A model generated the notes under the pieces. It searched no databases and was not told the DNA's origin. It saw only the letters and a list, made by a program, of their open reading frames with translations. A stretch of 64,000 nt of DNA from Lanius collurio (Eukaryota; Chordata; Aves; Passeriformes; Laniidae): assembly GCA_020086605.1 (NCBI GenBank), contig JACBWW010000028.1, positions 6,070,877 to 6,134,876 on the forward strand, given 5' to 3'. Shown here piece by piece: positions 48,929 to 61,800 of this stretch (position 1 is its first letter; each line of letters opens with the position of its first letter). A program made the translations under genes and the position numbers.

Positions 48929-49271
48929 TGAATGTCCCTTCGACTGTAATGGAGGCCATGTCCAGACAAGACACCCTACAGCCATTTAATAAAAGTAACA
49001 AACTGTCCCCTGCCACTCCACAGCGATCCGTAGTATTTCCACAGACTCCGTGTAGCAGAAATTTTTCTCTCCTGGATAAGTCTGGGTCCATCGAGTCAGG
49101 ATTTAACCAGATCAGTGTCAAAAACCAACGAGTTCTTGCAAGCCCAACTTCAACAAGCCAACTAAATTCTGAGTTCAGTGACTGGCATCTTTGGAAATGT
49201 GGGCAATGCTTTAAGACTTTCACCCAGCGGATCCTCTTACAGATGCATGTGTGTACGCAGAATCCTGACAG
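48929..49271 (+). CDS. PRDM6: PRDM6 exon: linker and atypical zinc finger 1
   Basis: 343 bases, with acceptor TTCTCCCAG at 48920-48928 and donor GTAAAG at 49272. Two bases complete Leu, then 113 codons, then two bases of Arg. Residues 1-85 or so form a Ser/Thr/Pro/Gln-containing linker ([14 protein letters not shown], then [20 protein letters not shown]) with no predicted fold. Finger 1 runs from 49192: [20 protein letters not shown] then CTQ. The first ligands are C-X2-C-X12-H, but the position of the second His is Gln, and a Cys follows the first His after one residue, so it is not a standard C2H2 finger. Intron retention would stop at once (AGG TAA). Confidence 0.96.
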
Positions 49272-52200
49272 GTAAAGCCCAGGCTCTCTTTATTTCTGTA
49301 TCTACTGATAGCCAGATCCACTGCTTTCTCCTTTTATCAAACTGTTATCATTTTCAAAACCAAACCATTATTATGGGGAGCCTGTATGACATAATTCATG
49401 TGCAGCTGTGTGAAGTAAGCTGATAAAAACTATTGCTTGCCTTCACTATTTGTAAAAACATTCAGTGCCTAAATGTGGAGATAAAAGGAAATAGCTAAGG
49501 ATATAATCTTGTTTTTAGAATGGTTTGGTACATCTGATGGAGGCAACAAAATAGAATGAAAATTTATGAATATCATAGATGGAAAAAATGAGGTCAAGAT
49601 AATTAAAAGTCTCTCTGTCTTCCAAAGATAATCTAACTTGCTGCTCAGTGGCTGTCACAGTCATTTCAGGGTTCACCTATAGTGTGCAATGCGTATGAAC
49701 TTAATTAAGTACTAAGAGGTAATGAATTGGAATTTTTTGCTTAGTACTATTTTTCTTCATAGCATGCAAACCCATAAATCGTACAGAGCTGTCAAAAGGA
49801 AATACCTACTCCACCAGTGATGTGGAGGAAAACAGATGCCACTTATTCAATAAACTAATATCCACACAGAAGAAAAATGTTGACTAGATACCTCAGAGTC
49901 AAAGTTGGTTTGAAAGTTTGTCAATACAGAATTTTATGGCTGTGAACTGAGGATGAAATTTAGCTGAACAAGTGAATTAAAATTTCAGGTACTCTGACCG
50001 GTGGCACAGTAAATATAATGGAACCATTATTTATGAATCAAAGCTGGTTTATTTGACAATTTTGATAGCTGGCAGGACAAAAGACAAAAATCAAATTAAT
50101 TCAATAAAAAGGACTGCCCGTGTTTTGTCTTTTCTTCCGCTGTGAAGATTTGAGCAGAACAGCTGAATCCCTGGAAGGTTGTTCTAGAAGCAGCATTTAA
50201 TTGTGAATTACAGTTAACAAAATATTACCAAAAAGTAGCAAAGAATGAGTCTGTCCATGTGTTTGTGTGCATATCTATGTCTCTTTGTGTACTTTGTGTA
50301 CTATCTACATGTACACATATGCTTGTGTGATTCTGTGGGTATGGAGATAATAGAGAGTAGGTCCATCTTTCCAGAGGAAATGTCAAACATGCTAGGCTAA
50401 TTAGATTCCAAGAAAATCTTCATAAAATTTAAAGAATTGATAATATTGTGAAAGCAAACAAGCCCTTTCAACGTCTTCTGGATTTTATGCTGGCCTTAGC
50501 AGAAGCAAATGCCTTGCTAAGGAAGCTGGTGGACTCAACTGGTAATTTAAGTGTTGCAATGTAGATTATTGTTCCTGAAACTTCTAAATATCATGGACTT
50601 TCATGTACCCAGTATTAAAGCATCCTAAGCATATTGTAAAGCATAAAACAGTGCATCACTGTGGAAGAGCCTGCAGACTAAAAAAGACACATTGTGAGGT
50701 GCTCCACATACTTTTTCAGTGATTGATCCAATCAGGTGTGACACCTACATTTCATCCTTTACTTGAATCTGTCTCCCTTTATGAAAAAGCAAGTTGCAGA
50801 TGATAGTTAATGCAAGAAGAGTCTTTGTTAATGGTACTATTCTTCACCCTAGGCGACAGTTAAATATTTGTTTTGTCAGAGAAAGAAAATAAGTTTGTCT
50901 TACCATTAGATCTTTCATATTGGAGGTTAGAGATTCAGTTTTTTAAATTAATTTTATTTACTTTATTTTTATTCATTTTCTCCTAAGTAGCTTGTGTCAA
51001 ATATTGTCTGAAACACAGACTGGATTTCAGGCCTTCACACTTAGAAGTGAAGATCCTCATTAGTTGGGAGCTGATTCATGATGTTTTATCTCTCAGTCTC
51101 TCCTGTGCCTACCTAACTAGTAGCTTCCGCAGGAAAGCCTGGAGCATTGTCAGCTCAGAATACCCTAGAGCATAGTAGGAAATCATCTTGCTATGTTTAA
51201 GGTCATTGCAAGTCATTCCATGTTTGAAATTACCATAAATAACAGTTACCCTGGGATCAGGGTTCTCATGTACCTGCTTAGAAATCATTACAGCTTGAGC
51301 TTACATCACAGGCAACTTTTTGTCTTTTAACAGGTACCAGTTTTTTAGTGATAGAGTATCTAGAAAATTTGCCTTTGGTTTCTTAAATATATTGCATTTC
51401 TCTAGATGAAAAGTTTTTAAAGTGTTGTACAAAATTTCCAGGAGACATGAAAGTAAGGTATGATTTGTGAAAGAATACCAGCCCAAACTATTGGATGCAA
51501 CTCTCTGGTTTTCATTTTCTCAATGACATCTGCAGCACCACTTCAGCTGATAAACAGTTCTTCGTTTGTTGTAAGCAATTTGTGAGCACACCAGTCACTG
51601 CATCCTTGATGTGACTGAAGCGGCAGGGCCTGTCATCTCTAGAAAATAGACTTCAGTCTATCTGTTCTGGTTTAGTATTTGTTTTACAGATATGCTGTGC
51701 AGGGAAAACATCTTTGAATCTATACAGGAGCTCCATTCATGGTCTGAAATTTGAGAAAAGCAGACTAGTTGAAGCTTAAGTCCAAATAAAGATAATGCAA
51801 CATCTGAGATTAAGAGAACATCTGAATGAGAGTAGATATAAAACAGGCCATAATATACATAATTCCATTAAGTAATAACAAATCAATGATCTTATTGAAT
51901 GGGCAGATCACTTAATAAATAAAAATAATTTTAAAATACCATATACATATAAATAGGTATTTATATATAGGTATTAAATAGGAGAAATTATTAAAATCAT
52001 CTGCTGAGTTTCTTGTTTTATTTAAAATTTTAATTTAAATTAACTTTTAATTATGTACTGGTTTACTTATATTTTACTGTGTTTTACCCTTTCCACTGAA
52101 GTTTTTTAACTTGTTACATTTTGTAGGGCTTCTCTTTGACGTTAATGGTAATTGGGGTTGAAGTGGGTGTGGGCGGTGGAAATTTAAATCCATAAAATCT

Positions 52201-52824
52201 TGAATTCTGGGACCTTCTGAGTCTTTGAGACTTTTTTCAAGCCTTGATCAGACAGAAGCTGTTTGAGAAAATATTTCTGGAAGCAGGAGTTGAAAGTCTG
52301 TTTTTTGTAAGGTTTTTCTGTTTGTTTTGTTGATTGTTTATTTTAATTTATTTTTTAAATTATTTCCTCCCTTCTGCTGCAGAAATTCCCAACAATCCTG
52401 TTGGAAGGCTAAAGAAAGTGTGTAACCAAAACTGTTATCATGAATACTTGTTACAGAAGCTCGTTTTGGTTTTTTTAACAGTAACCACTTTTCTGATAAT
52501 GACACAATCTTTTAAATGACATTGCTCTTCCACCTCACTATGATCACCAGATTCAGGACACATTTGTGTTGAGGGAAGGCAGAAGGCTTCAGTTCTCAAG
52601 AGTTCTGTGTGGCATATTTTCATGTACAACTTGTACATCTGTGTGATATATATTCTCATTGATTGCCAGGTATTCAAGTTGATAATCTGAGGGAAAGCAC
52701 ACTCCATAAATGTGTTCATGGCTGATAGATTATGGGTGTGATTGGGCACTCACAATTCTTGTTTACTCAAAAGATATTATTTTACTCATGTTTTCCTGTA
52801 TAACCTCAATATCAAATAGCAACT

Positions 52825-52908
52825 TTTTTTTGTTTGGTTTGGTGGTTTTTTGGTTTTTTTTTTTTGTTGTTGTTTTTGTTTTGGTTTTTTTTGTTTTGTT
52901 TTTCTTAA
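52825..52908 (+). repeat. T/G-only low-complexity run
   Basis: About 80 bases composed nearly only of T with G (TTTGTTTGGTTTGGTGG and TTGTTGTTGTTTTTG). Open frames through it read as Phe/Val strings and are not genes. Confidence 0.85.
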
Positions 52909-53887
52909 CAGGAAGTTAAAGTTACCAAATTAATAGATATTTTTCTCTAAGATCATGGCACAGTCCATTTTCTATTTGAATTTTCTTTATAGGTTCTGTG
53001 TCTTTGACCTTGATGCTCTCTCCAAGTCCACTAATTGATTTTAATCTCCCCAGAACAGACTTAGAAAAAAATAAGTGTTTTGAGGAGGAATTGTCTATTT
53101 CTTTTTATTGAGTATTGCTCCGTTAAAATAAACTTCATGCTGAATTTAATGCTGGTTCATGCATAACCATTTCATAAATGTTTGCAAGTGCCCAGGACTC
53201 AGAACTGATAACAATAATGGGAGTACAGAGCAGCAATCACCCTGTCAGCTTCAGAAGCATGCAGAGGCTACAAGTGTGCTGGCTTTGGCTTTTTCTAGCT
53301 TCTGCACAAACTTTTGTAACAGATGACTGCAGAACTTCCAGCTCTGCCTTCCCTGCTGCTGCATGGTGCCTGAAGTGCTTGGGACAGTAGCTGTGCTGCC
53401 AATGGGGAACACTGAGGCAGCAGGGGATGCAGCGCCCAGAGGTGGTGAAAGTAACCCACAGCTCTGCTAGGGGTGTTTCTCTGCTCAGGGTAGCAGTATC
53501 CTGAGGTGTTGCTTTGTTCTCCAGACTTAGTTCAACTTGCTAGAAGAAGGCATTCCTCAAAATACCTGCCTATGAGCACAACTGGGACCTAACTCCTCTG
53601 ACTGCAGCTGTGCTCTTAAAGCTGTGCATTGTACAAAGGCCTGGTCCTGAAAGCTGATGCTGGCCCCGCTTCAACCTGCCCTGCTTTTGGAGTTTCATGC
53701 AGAGGTTGTGGTGTGGCAGCCTCCCTGCTATAACAATGCTGAAAGCTGTCCTGGGTTCAAGGGAGCCCTGTGTTCCACTCTTCGAGACCATGAGATTCAT
53801 TACCTCTTCCAAGTTCAGGAGCAAAGTGAAAGCCAGGCAAAATCACTGGGAGGCCTGCATGGATGAACAGGGAATTCCTGAATGAAT

Positions 53888-54578
53888 TAGAAGGCAAAAA
53901 AGGAAGCCCATAGAGGAAGGAAGCACAGACAGGTAGTCTGGAAGATATATAGACAAATTCTCTAAGCAGTCAGGTATCTCTTTAGGAGAGCTAAAGCCCC
54001 GATAGGATTAAATGTGCGCAGGGACAACTAGGACAACAAAAGCTTCTATTGTTACGTTGGTGATAAAAGGAAGACTAGGGAAAACATGGACCCTCTCTAA
54101 AAGGAAGCAGAAGGCCTGGTGACCTGGGACATGGAAAAGGCTGAGCTAGTCAAAAACTCCACTGGGGAGTGTTCCAGTCACACCACCTGTGACACAGAAG
54201 CCAAAGGCAGGGACAGGGAGAACAAGAAACTGCCTGCTGTAGAAAATCACATATGAGCCTTCCAGTACCAACAGAGGCCTGCAAGAAAGCTAGAGAGAGA
54301 CTTTTTGTGAGGACATTTAGTGATAGAACAAGGGATAATGGCTTTAAATTGAAAGAGGATAAATTTAGATTGGATATAAGAAAGAAATTTTTTGGTGTGA
54401 GGGTGGTGAGACAGACTGGAAATTTTCCCAGAGAAACTGTTGATGCCATATCCTGGGAATGATTAATGCCAAATAGGATGGAGCCTTGAGTGGAAGGTGT
54501 CCCTGCCTGCAGCACAGGGGTGGAAACAAGCTGGTCTTTAAGGCCCCTTTCAATACACACCATTCCATAATTCCATTA
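53888..54578 (+). mobile_element. CR1 LINE copy, internally deleted (ORF2 piece plus 3' end)
   Basis: The first block (53888-54150) resembles CR1 ORF2 upstream of the reverse-transcriptase core: GGAGAGCTAAAGCCCCGATA, GGACAACAAAAGCTTCTA, TTGGTGATAAAAGGAAGACT, GGTGACCTGGGACATGGAAA. The second block (from about 54245) is the 3' region: CCTTCCAGTACC, CCTGCAAGAAAGCTAGAGAG, TTTAGTGATAGAACAAGG, GATTGGATATAAGAAAGAAA, and it ends in CCATTCCATAATTCCATTA. The reverse-transcriptase region expected between them is missing. Open frames of 137 codons (minus, 54150-54563) and 69 codons (plus) are by-products; the copy cannot be active. Confidence 0.85.
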
Positions 54579-57500
54579 TCATATTGGTCTTCTACTTCTT
54601 AGTCCTCAACAGAAGGTAAAGCCCTTTCAACCACATGCCAGCCTTTCTTTTCAACTGGTGCTTTTCTAGCTCTTTCTAAGGGAAAAGAGTTACTGTGCCG
54701 TGCTATTTTGTCTCACTGGGGTGAGAGTGTTTCAGTGATAGTTATTAGTATTTGAGTGCTCACAAGGAATTTCTCTTCCAAGAATTGTACTAGAATTCCA
54801 TATGACCCTTGAAAAGAGCAAATTCATTTTCAAAGAGGTCGCACTAAAGACCTATTCATCATAAAGGAAATAATTTTAAAATGCATTGGATAATAATGAA
54901 TGGATTTTTCACAATTCTAATAATTCAAAGAGTTGGTAATTTAAGATGTAGAAAATAAATTTATAAGGCTTAGGTATACTTAGGAGTAAGAATTTGGAAA
55001 ATATATTGTTTTAGCAGAGGAAAAGGGAAAGGCAAATAAAGCTATGTTAATTTTGTTAAATGAAAATCTAAAAAGAGTCAATCTAAATGTACAGTTGTCT
55101 GTCAGTAGCTATTCCAGATGAAAGAATATGGATTTTTCTATTCTTTTCTCTTAACATGCTCTGTACATGCTAAGGGTTCTAGGTCTCCTGCACAAAGCCT
55201 GAGCTTTAGTGAGGTTCAGTAGGCCTTATAGGGGAACATGAGTTTTGAGCTGGTCCCATAGATGATGTATTTTCACATAAATAAGTATCAGCTGCAAAAG
55301 TAAGAAATTTTTAAGACAGGAAAAGACATCACCAAAGAGCAAAATCATTTAAGAGCTTGTCTAGCTTAGAGAGCAAAATTTATTCCTTAGTGGTTTTGTT
55401 TTGAAAAATGTGTCTTGCATGACTTGGAAAAACTCAAAACATAAATTACTGCAAAACCTGAAACTATTATATTAGAATTGCTCTCTGAATTTCATTTTAG
55501 ATGGCCTGTGTTCATATAGTGGACCATCATATAGTCAGAGACTGTGGGATTAGGGTCTCTCCAAAAAGCTGGTGGATTCTACATGTCAGTAAACCTAGAT
55601 CCCTTATCAGTGATGCATGTAATTAATGACAACAGTGTAATTTTTCCAACAGGAAAATTTTCTTCTGGGTAAGTAGATTTTCTGTCTTTAAGCTCAAAAA
55701 GAAAGATGTGGAGCTAAAAGCCCCCAAGTAACCAGATGTTTAATAAAAATATTCGAACTGCTTTTAATGGCTGTCAGAACATCATTTGCATCTGCATGTT
55801 GCTGTAATCAGTTTAGCTGTTCTTAAATGTAATGTAAAATTACTGTCTGGTAAGATTTTGATTCACATGAATACTGTGAAGTACAAGAAGGTACAATATA
55901 GGTATTGGTTATTCCAAGGAAATGAGTTTTTCTGAACTGGGAGTGCATTCAGCCCAGCAGTGGATTTTTGAAAGTACAGCCTATGAAGACCAACACTTCT
56001 GTCACTTTTTCCCTGTTCCCTCTGCCTGCAAAACTCTGTTATAGAGAGGTCACCTCTTAATTCATTGTCCCAGTGCAGACAAAAGTGCTGGCAGAAGACA
56101 TAACTGCTACATCAAAGGCAGGCGTGCTCTGCCCATGTCAATGTACTCACTGAACCGAGCATTGCTAGTGTTCAGTCCTTCATCACCACTTTCATTTTTT
56201 TTTGAAAAATAACATATTGATTTTATTCCAAGAAAAAAAAGTCTGAGCACAGTAAAATGGTTACCAGAGAACAGCATGATAACTTTTGTACTTATTTGTT
56301 GAATGTAATTTTTTTTGCTCTTTGAAAAATAGTAGTATCCAAAGTTGTCAGAAGTTGGCATATTTAAATCTACAATTGTCAAATTAGAGTTTTTTAATCT
56401 GTTACAGTATTTGAATGCATTTTAGCCTCTCTTTTTAAAATGAATTTTGCTTAATGTGTGCCATGTATCTAAGCTTTTTAAAAAAATATTACACATTTTA
56501 GTATTTATCAGAATTACCTGGGAATAAACTGGATAAATGCATCCTTTGCAAAGAGAAAGGTAACTCCTTTAATAGTTTTTCTCCCAAGAAATAGATAAAT
56601 CAGAAAAATGCACTCAAAGTGATCTAACAATAGGTGGTCTTTACAGGGCTTATTTTCTTCAGCATTAGCCAGTAAAATATATTCTGAGTACTTTGTAAAG
56701 AAGACATTTATTTTGAGCCAGTGTAGGGAGTGAACCCATATTGTTTGGCATCACAATGTTCACTCATATCTGGTTTGAAATTTTGACTGTTTACAGACAA
56801 GTTACAGAGTGAATTTTCTCTGCATTAAATTAATCACATTGACTGTTAAAAAAATAAAAGATTAATTTGTTTTATGTAGCATTGTATCATTTTTTGTGGT
56901 CACTCTTAAAAATAGATAACCAGAGGCTAAGAGATGTTAATGGTCTCCTTCACTATTAAAAAAATCAATGTTTCTTTGATACAGCATATATTATTGCATT
57001 ATTTTGCTTAAAAATATTTGATTTGAGAATATCCATGTAAGTAAGTGTGCATTCACCAGTCATCTCTGTTTTACCAGCTCTTGCAATTTCATGCCAAATG
57101 TGATAAATATTTTCTATGCAAATTAACTTTGGACTCCAAGAAAGGTGAACACGTTACTATTTGTCTTCCAGTAAGAGAAATAGACAATAATTTTGTTGGT
57201 TTTAAAGTTTTTTAAAATATTATTTTACGTATATTTGTGTATCTTTAAGGGACACATAATCTAAATTACCTTTCCAAAGCTTTTATATATTACTTTCAAA
57301 CTTGTTGGAGAGTAGTTAGATTTTCAAATGCAAGTAATTAAAATTGTAAGCTATTGAGTTATTGATGAATACTGAGCTATTAATCAAGCTAAAAAATTCT
57401 ACAATCAGGGTTCAGTGCTCTGAAGCACTGTAAAATAATAGTATTTGTGTTCAGTGATGCAAGTAGCCACAATTAAGCAGTTCACTTGACAAATGAGATA

Positions 57501-58669
57501 GTTCACTTTATTTTGCACTTAATTGAATTGTCCATGCCTGGTCACCGTTGTCTCTTTCTCTTTAGTTTTGGTTTCTAGCCGTTTATACATACACATTTAT
57601 TACAGAGAGAGCAATTATGTTGAGTTGGCCATTGGCTCTGGAAACACAGATACCAAGAGTTAAAATGTTGTGTAGGGTAAAAATCATTATTATGATTTTT
57701 AAAAAAAAAATCTTAATTTTCTTAACAAAAAAGTCTAATAAGCATTTAGCACTCTGCCACTAACTTAAAACAAATATCAAATGGAGACCCCCCTGTAGAA
57801 TGTTGATATTAAACCACTTTTACCAAAGAGGAATATACAGACATGGTTTCTTGGCATTTTATTTTAGTTAGCATTTCAGCAGACTAGTCTCACATCGCTG
57901 TCTTGTATCCTTTTTTACCTGTGTTTGCAGTCTGCTTGCTATGGTTCTGAGCTTGTAACATGTTGGTCAGTTTTGTGTGTTTGTTTGTTATGTTTACTTT
58001 TAACAAAATATGTTTTTGAAAACCCAAATTCACAGTTTCATTTCAAGATCCACAAAAAATGTGGTTTTAGTCTGGGTAGGAGAAAAATGTTAATAAAATG
58101 CAAAAATTTTCAACAGAAGTAAGAAAATTGAAAGATAATTGTAATATGGTGGTCATTTTTGCCGAGTCTGTTATTGAAATAGGTGATGTCTAAAAGCCTC
58201 CAAAGCAATATAAGGGGTTTAATTTTGAATAGCTACAGAATACAGCTAAGATACACACATAACCATCAGACATGCTTTTGTAGGTCAGACTAGATGGCAC
58301 TGACAGACAGAGGATTTCATGAGTCCCTTAGCTCCAATGTGTGTGGATCTTATTTTTTGACTAAGGAGCAGTGCGTTGAGTTTGAGAGAATTAAGGCAGG
58401 CCTATGATGTGCAGTTCAGGCTCACTAGTTTGCTGAATTGTGTTTTGTGGGCCCCCATAGACTCTCAATTAATTCCTGCCCAAGAATTTCACATTTGTTA
58501 AAGAGATCATGAAGTTTTGGGCATGTGTTTCCCAAGAAAGACCCAGAGAAATGCACCCAACAGTTCTCTCTGGAAATCACTGGGAAGATCAGATGCTTCC
58601 TCCCATATGGTTTCCTGCTCATGCCAACAGAAAGCACTGATGTCACGTTGTTTCTCTCTCCCAATGCAG

Positions 58670-58846
58670 GCCCTACCAGTGTGGTCACTGCTCCCAGTCC
58701 TTCTCCCAGCCCTCAGAGCTGAGGAACCACGTCGTTACGCACTCCAGTGACAGGCCTTTCAAGTGTGGCTACTGCGGGCGTGCCTTTGCTGGTGCCACAA
58801 CACTCAACAATCACATCCGGACACACACTGGGGAAAAGCCCTTCAA
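58670..58846 (+). CDS. PRDM6: PRDM6 exon: zinc fingers 2 and 3
   Basis: 177 bases, with acceptor CCCAATGCAG at 58660-58669 and donor GTAAGT at 58847. One base completes Arg, then 58 codons, then two bases of a Lys codon. Finger 2 (58674-58742) is [20 protein letters not shown] then VTH, and finger 3 (58758-58826) is [20 protein letters not shown] then RTH. Both are canonical C-X2-C-X12-H-X3-H. The standard TGEKPF linker follows finger 3, so another finger must continue in the next exon, outside this window. The exon is phase 2 on both sides and divisible by three, so its skipping would remove two fingers without a frameshift. Retention of the following intron would end the protein at Lys-stop. 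Confidence 0.97.
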
Positions 58847-61800
58847 GTAAGTACTTGAAGCCAGCAGCTTTTGCCAGAGATTAGAGAGGGAAATGCATTT
58901 CTGCTGCTTACTAGCATCACTAGCACACAGCAGAGGTTCCCTTAAAAGCCAAGGTCAGACTGTGAGGTAAAACAGTTAGTGGTGCTGTTAAAGTCAGAAT
59001 TTATAAGGATTTGGCTTGGGGTTTCTTGAAAGCCTTGTACAATTTTCTGTTCTCTAATGATATCTTGATTGTTTTAATTAACTGGCAAGCTGCTACCAGA
59101 GAACCATAGCTGAAAATACGATCAAGACTGGACAGGCCATGCTGTAGAACATTAACATCATTCTTTGATGTCTATGTGCTGAGGTAGATGGAGCTTCACC
59201 TAAAAGCTAATTTAGTTGTAGTTAAATATGGGGGAGAAATATGCATCTTCTTTTTGTCTCAGAATCACTGTATAGAAAACGTAACTCTGGCTTGTAGCAT
59301 AAGTTTTGAAAGATCATAATAATAAATTGATAGTGCTAAGCTGTCCAAGATAAAAGAAAAAAATAAATCACCAGATAAAAATGATTTCACATTAAACAGA
59401 CTTTGTCAGTTTCTGGGGTTTTTAATTACTGTTATTAAAGCTAAGCACATACCTGTCTCAGAAATCTTCTAGCATTTCCAGCTATAGTAAATCTGATCCA
59501 GGTATACACTACCTTTTGTTGTGCAAGACTCTGCCTGTCTAACAGGAAGTGTTCTCCAGGGCAAAAGAAATATTTCCTATACTTGTGTCTTTGTCTTGGC
59601 TGAACCGGCAAGCTCAGAGTATATGTATGTTGCAACTGGAACAAGCCCACCTAATGTATTGATATCAGTTCTTTTGGAAGCTTCCTGGATGTTCCTAGGA
59701 GGAAGGGGAGTAAGGGTAGAAGAGGGTTTGTGTCTCAGTTCTAGGAGTACTGTCTGTTCTCTGTCTGCTTTTCTGTGTTTGCCTTTTTTTTCTACTTTTG
59801 CCAAACTGTGCTTTTGATCTGGTTAATGTAAGAGAGCTCAGCCACGGGGCCTGTCAGAACCCCTCATAACAAGCCTGACAGATACTGGTGAACACGCTTT
59901 GCCTCCATATAAGGCTGGAAGGAAGTATGGCCTCCATACATGTCTTTGCTGGGGTGAGGAGACAGAGTCAGGAACAAAATGCTGCACATCCAGTACAGAA
60001 GAACTTGCACAGCAGAAATAATGGCAAGGATAGTGTTGTAGGAGGCAAAACACGGACAGTCAGAACATCTAAAAATTGGCTCCTCTTGAGCCACTCTGTT
60101 GAATGCTCAGAGCCTATAGAAAGTGAGCCAAAAATGGTGTGTGCAATCAGATTGATTTTATCTAGCTGCTGTGTAAATAGATTTTAGTAATTAATGGAAG
60201 AGGTTTCCAGGTCAAAATGGAAAATAGATTTCGTTTAATGTTAAGGTGTTACTTATGTGTAACCTTGTTGACTCCACTTAATTTTTTTCCTTAACATCCT
60301 GTTTTTGTCATGTTTCCAATAGATCTGCTATTTTGCCCCATTTAGAGTCATTATTTTTCCCCTTTGGTTTACTAATTTTTTCCCTTTTCCAAAATGGGCT
60401 TGATTACAGCACAATTTCATTTGTGAAAGAGCTTAACGTATGTACTACAACTAACCAGTGGTCAGGGATTTCTTTGGGTGTTTTTTTTTTTTTGTTTTTC
60501 CCTGCTCATGTGGAAGCATTTAAGTATTCCAGAATGTATCTGACTGTTCCTTATGTTGCAGGACAGAGCAACCAAAAAAAAAAAAAGTGTATGATTTGTA
60601 CAGATTCGTTATGATGTATGGCCTAATTACAATCTTGCAAGATGTTTCTTCAGTTTCTTCCTTAAGCACAAGAAACAGTAGTACCATTTTCTCTCTGGAA
60701 GGCTTGTTGAAATATATGCAGTAAGCTGACTAGTAACTTCACACTAAGCTAATACTGGAGCTGCAGATCTTCCCGTCCCTGCTAGTCAGAAAAGAGGACA
60801 TATAAGCTTTGATCCTGCAAGCTGTTCAAAAGGGCAGATTTGTCTTTTACACAAGGCTGCTTGCATTTGAGAGTGGAGGGGCAGAAAACTTATCCAGAAA
60901 TCAATCTACTATCTCTGCTGGATGAAAAAGAGAGAGCTGCAGCTCATCTTGATGTCTCATCACTATTTAGATACTCCTTTGGAAAAGGGCTGGACAAGAT
61001 CCGTTATTAAGAAAGTTTAGGAAAAAAACTCTCAACAAATTCTAGTAAGCAAGAGCCAAAAAGAGAACAAACAAAATTTCTGTATCTTGATCGTGCAATT
61101 TAGGTTTAAAATATTTGTTTATGAAGCAATTTTGAATGTACACTTACCATAAAAAAAATGCATGATGGAAAAGTACACTGAGATAGTGTTTCTGTACTTC
61201 AGAGAAGTTTGTATTTTTGGTGATGTACACACTTCTATTAAATAATATTTTTAATATTATGAAGAATTGTCATGGATAGATAGTGATAATTTACTTAAAT
61301 TATAGCTAAGTTATTTTAAAAGTAACAGGTATAATTTTGAATGTGTTGCTAAGTTCTGTTTTAAATGTGCTTCTGCTGTGAATGCAATCTCATGATTTCT
61401 AGTGCAATAAGATAACTATGCTCATAAGTGGTATATAGACAAATTACAGTGAGCATTGATTAAGTCAGCAGTGTTAAATACTAAGTATGTTTGTACACAT
61501 TTTATTTCCAGAACTTAGTTTTTTAAATGGTGAACATACAGGGACAGCATTTGAAAAAAATATTTCAAATTAATTGTTGTGTAATAAGAAGTTTGGGATT
61601 GGTTAAAAAACTTTTTCTGTGAGAAAGCATTTTCTTCGTAGGTCCTAGGGAACTTTGAATGTATGGTGGAAGACTTTTCTATTTGCTTTTCATTAAGATA
61701 ACAATGCTAAGTGAGGTTATCTGTAGTCAAAGCTTTAGCTGAATTGCCTGGACTGCAGGTCCAGTTAGGAGGGATTTCTTTTCATGTCATCACAAGCTAT

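Larger units (their letters stand above)
49272..58669 (+). other. PRDM6: Intron of 9.4 kb between zinc fingers 1 and 2
   Basis: Phase 2 intron with donor GTAAAG and acceptor TTTCTCTCTCCCAATGCAG. Content: AT-rich DNA, a degenerate TG-rich stretch at 50255-50335, a T/G-rich run at 52825-52908, a 600-base GC-richer stretch at 53190-53870 without recognised identity, and a rearranged CR1 at 53888-54578. No gene is supported. Confidence 0.9.
4713..58846 (+). other. PRDM6: PRDM6 gene, internal part (five coding exons, four complete introns)
   Basis: PR/SET domain zinc-finger protein 6, partial at both ends. Exons 4713-5020, 41857-41984, 45659-45783, 48929-49271 and 58670-58846 are each bounded by AG and GT, and their phases chain perfectly (2-nt start, 0, 2, 1, 2, 2), giving 1081 coding bases. 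The joined product matches what I know of vertebrate PRDM6: cysteine motif, PR domain, Ser/Thr/Pro-containing linker, then zinc fingers. Known family role: nuclear repressor enriched in vascular smooth muscle, reported to recruit histone-modifying partners and to affect H4K20 methylation; human variants are linked to patent ductus arteriosus. Missing here: the N-terminal Ala/Pro/Ser-rich exons and the last exon with finger 4. Identification is from remembered family sequence, not a search. Confidence 0.95.

Noticed and set aside
54150..54563. 137-codon open frame on the minus strand
   Set aside because: It is the antisense of the CR1 3' region.
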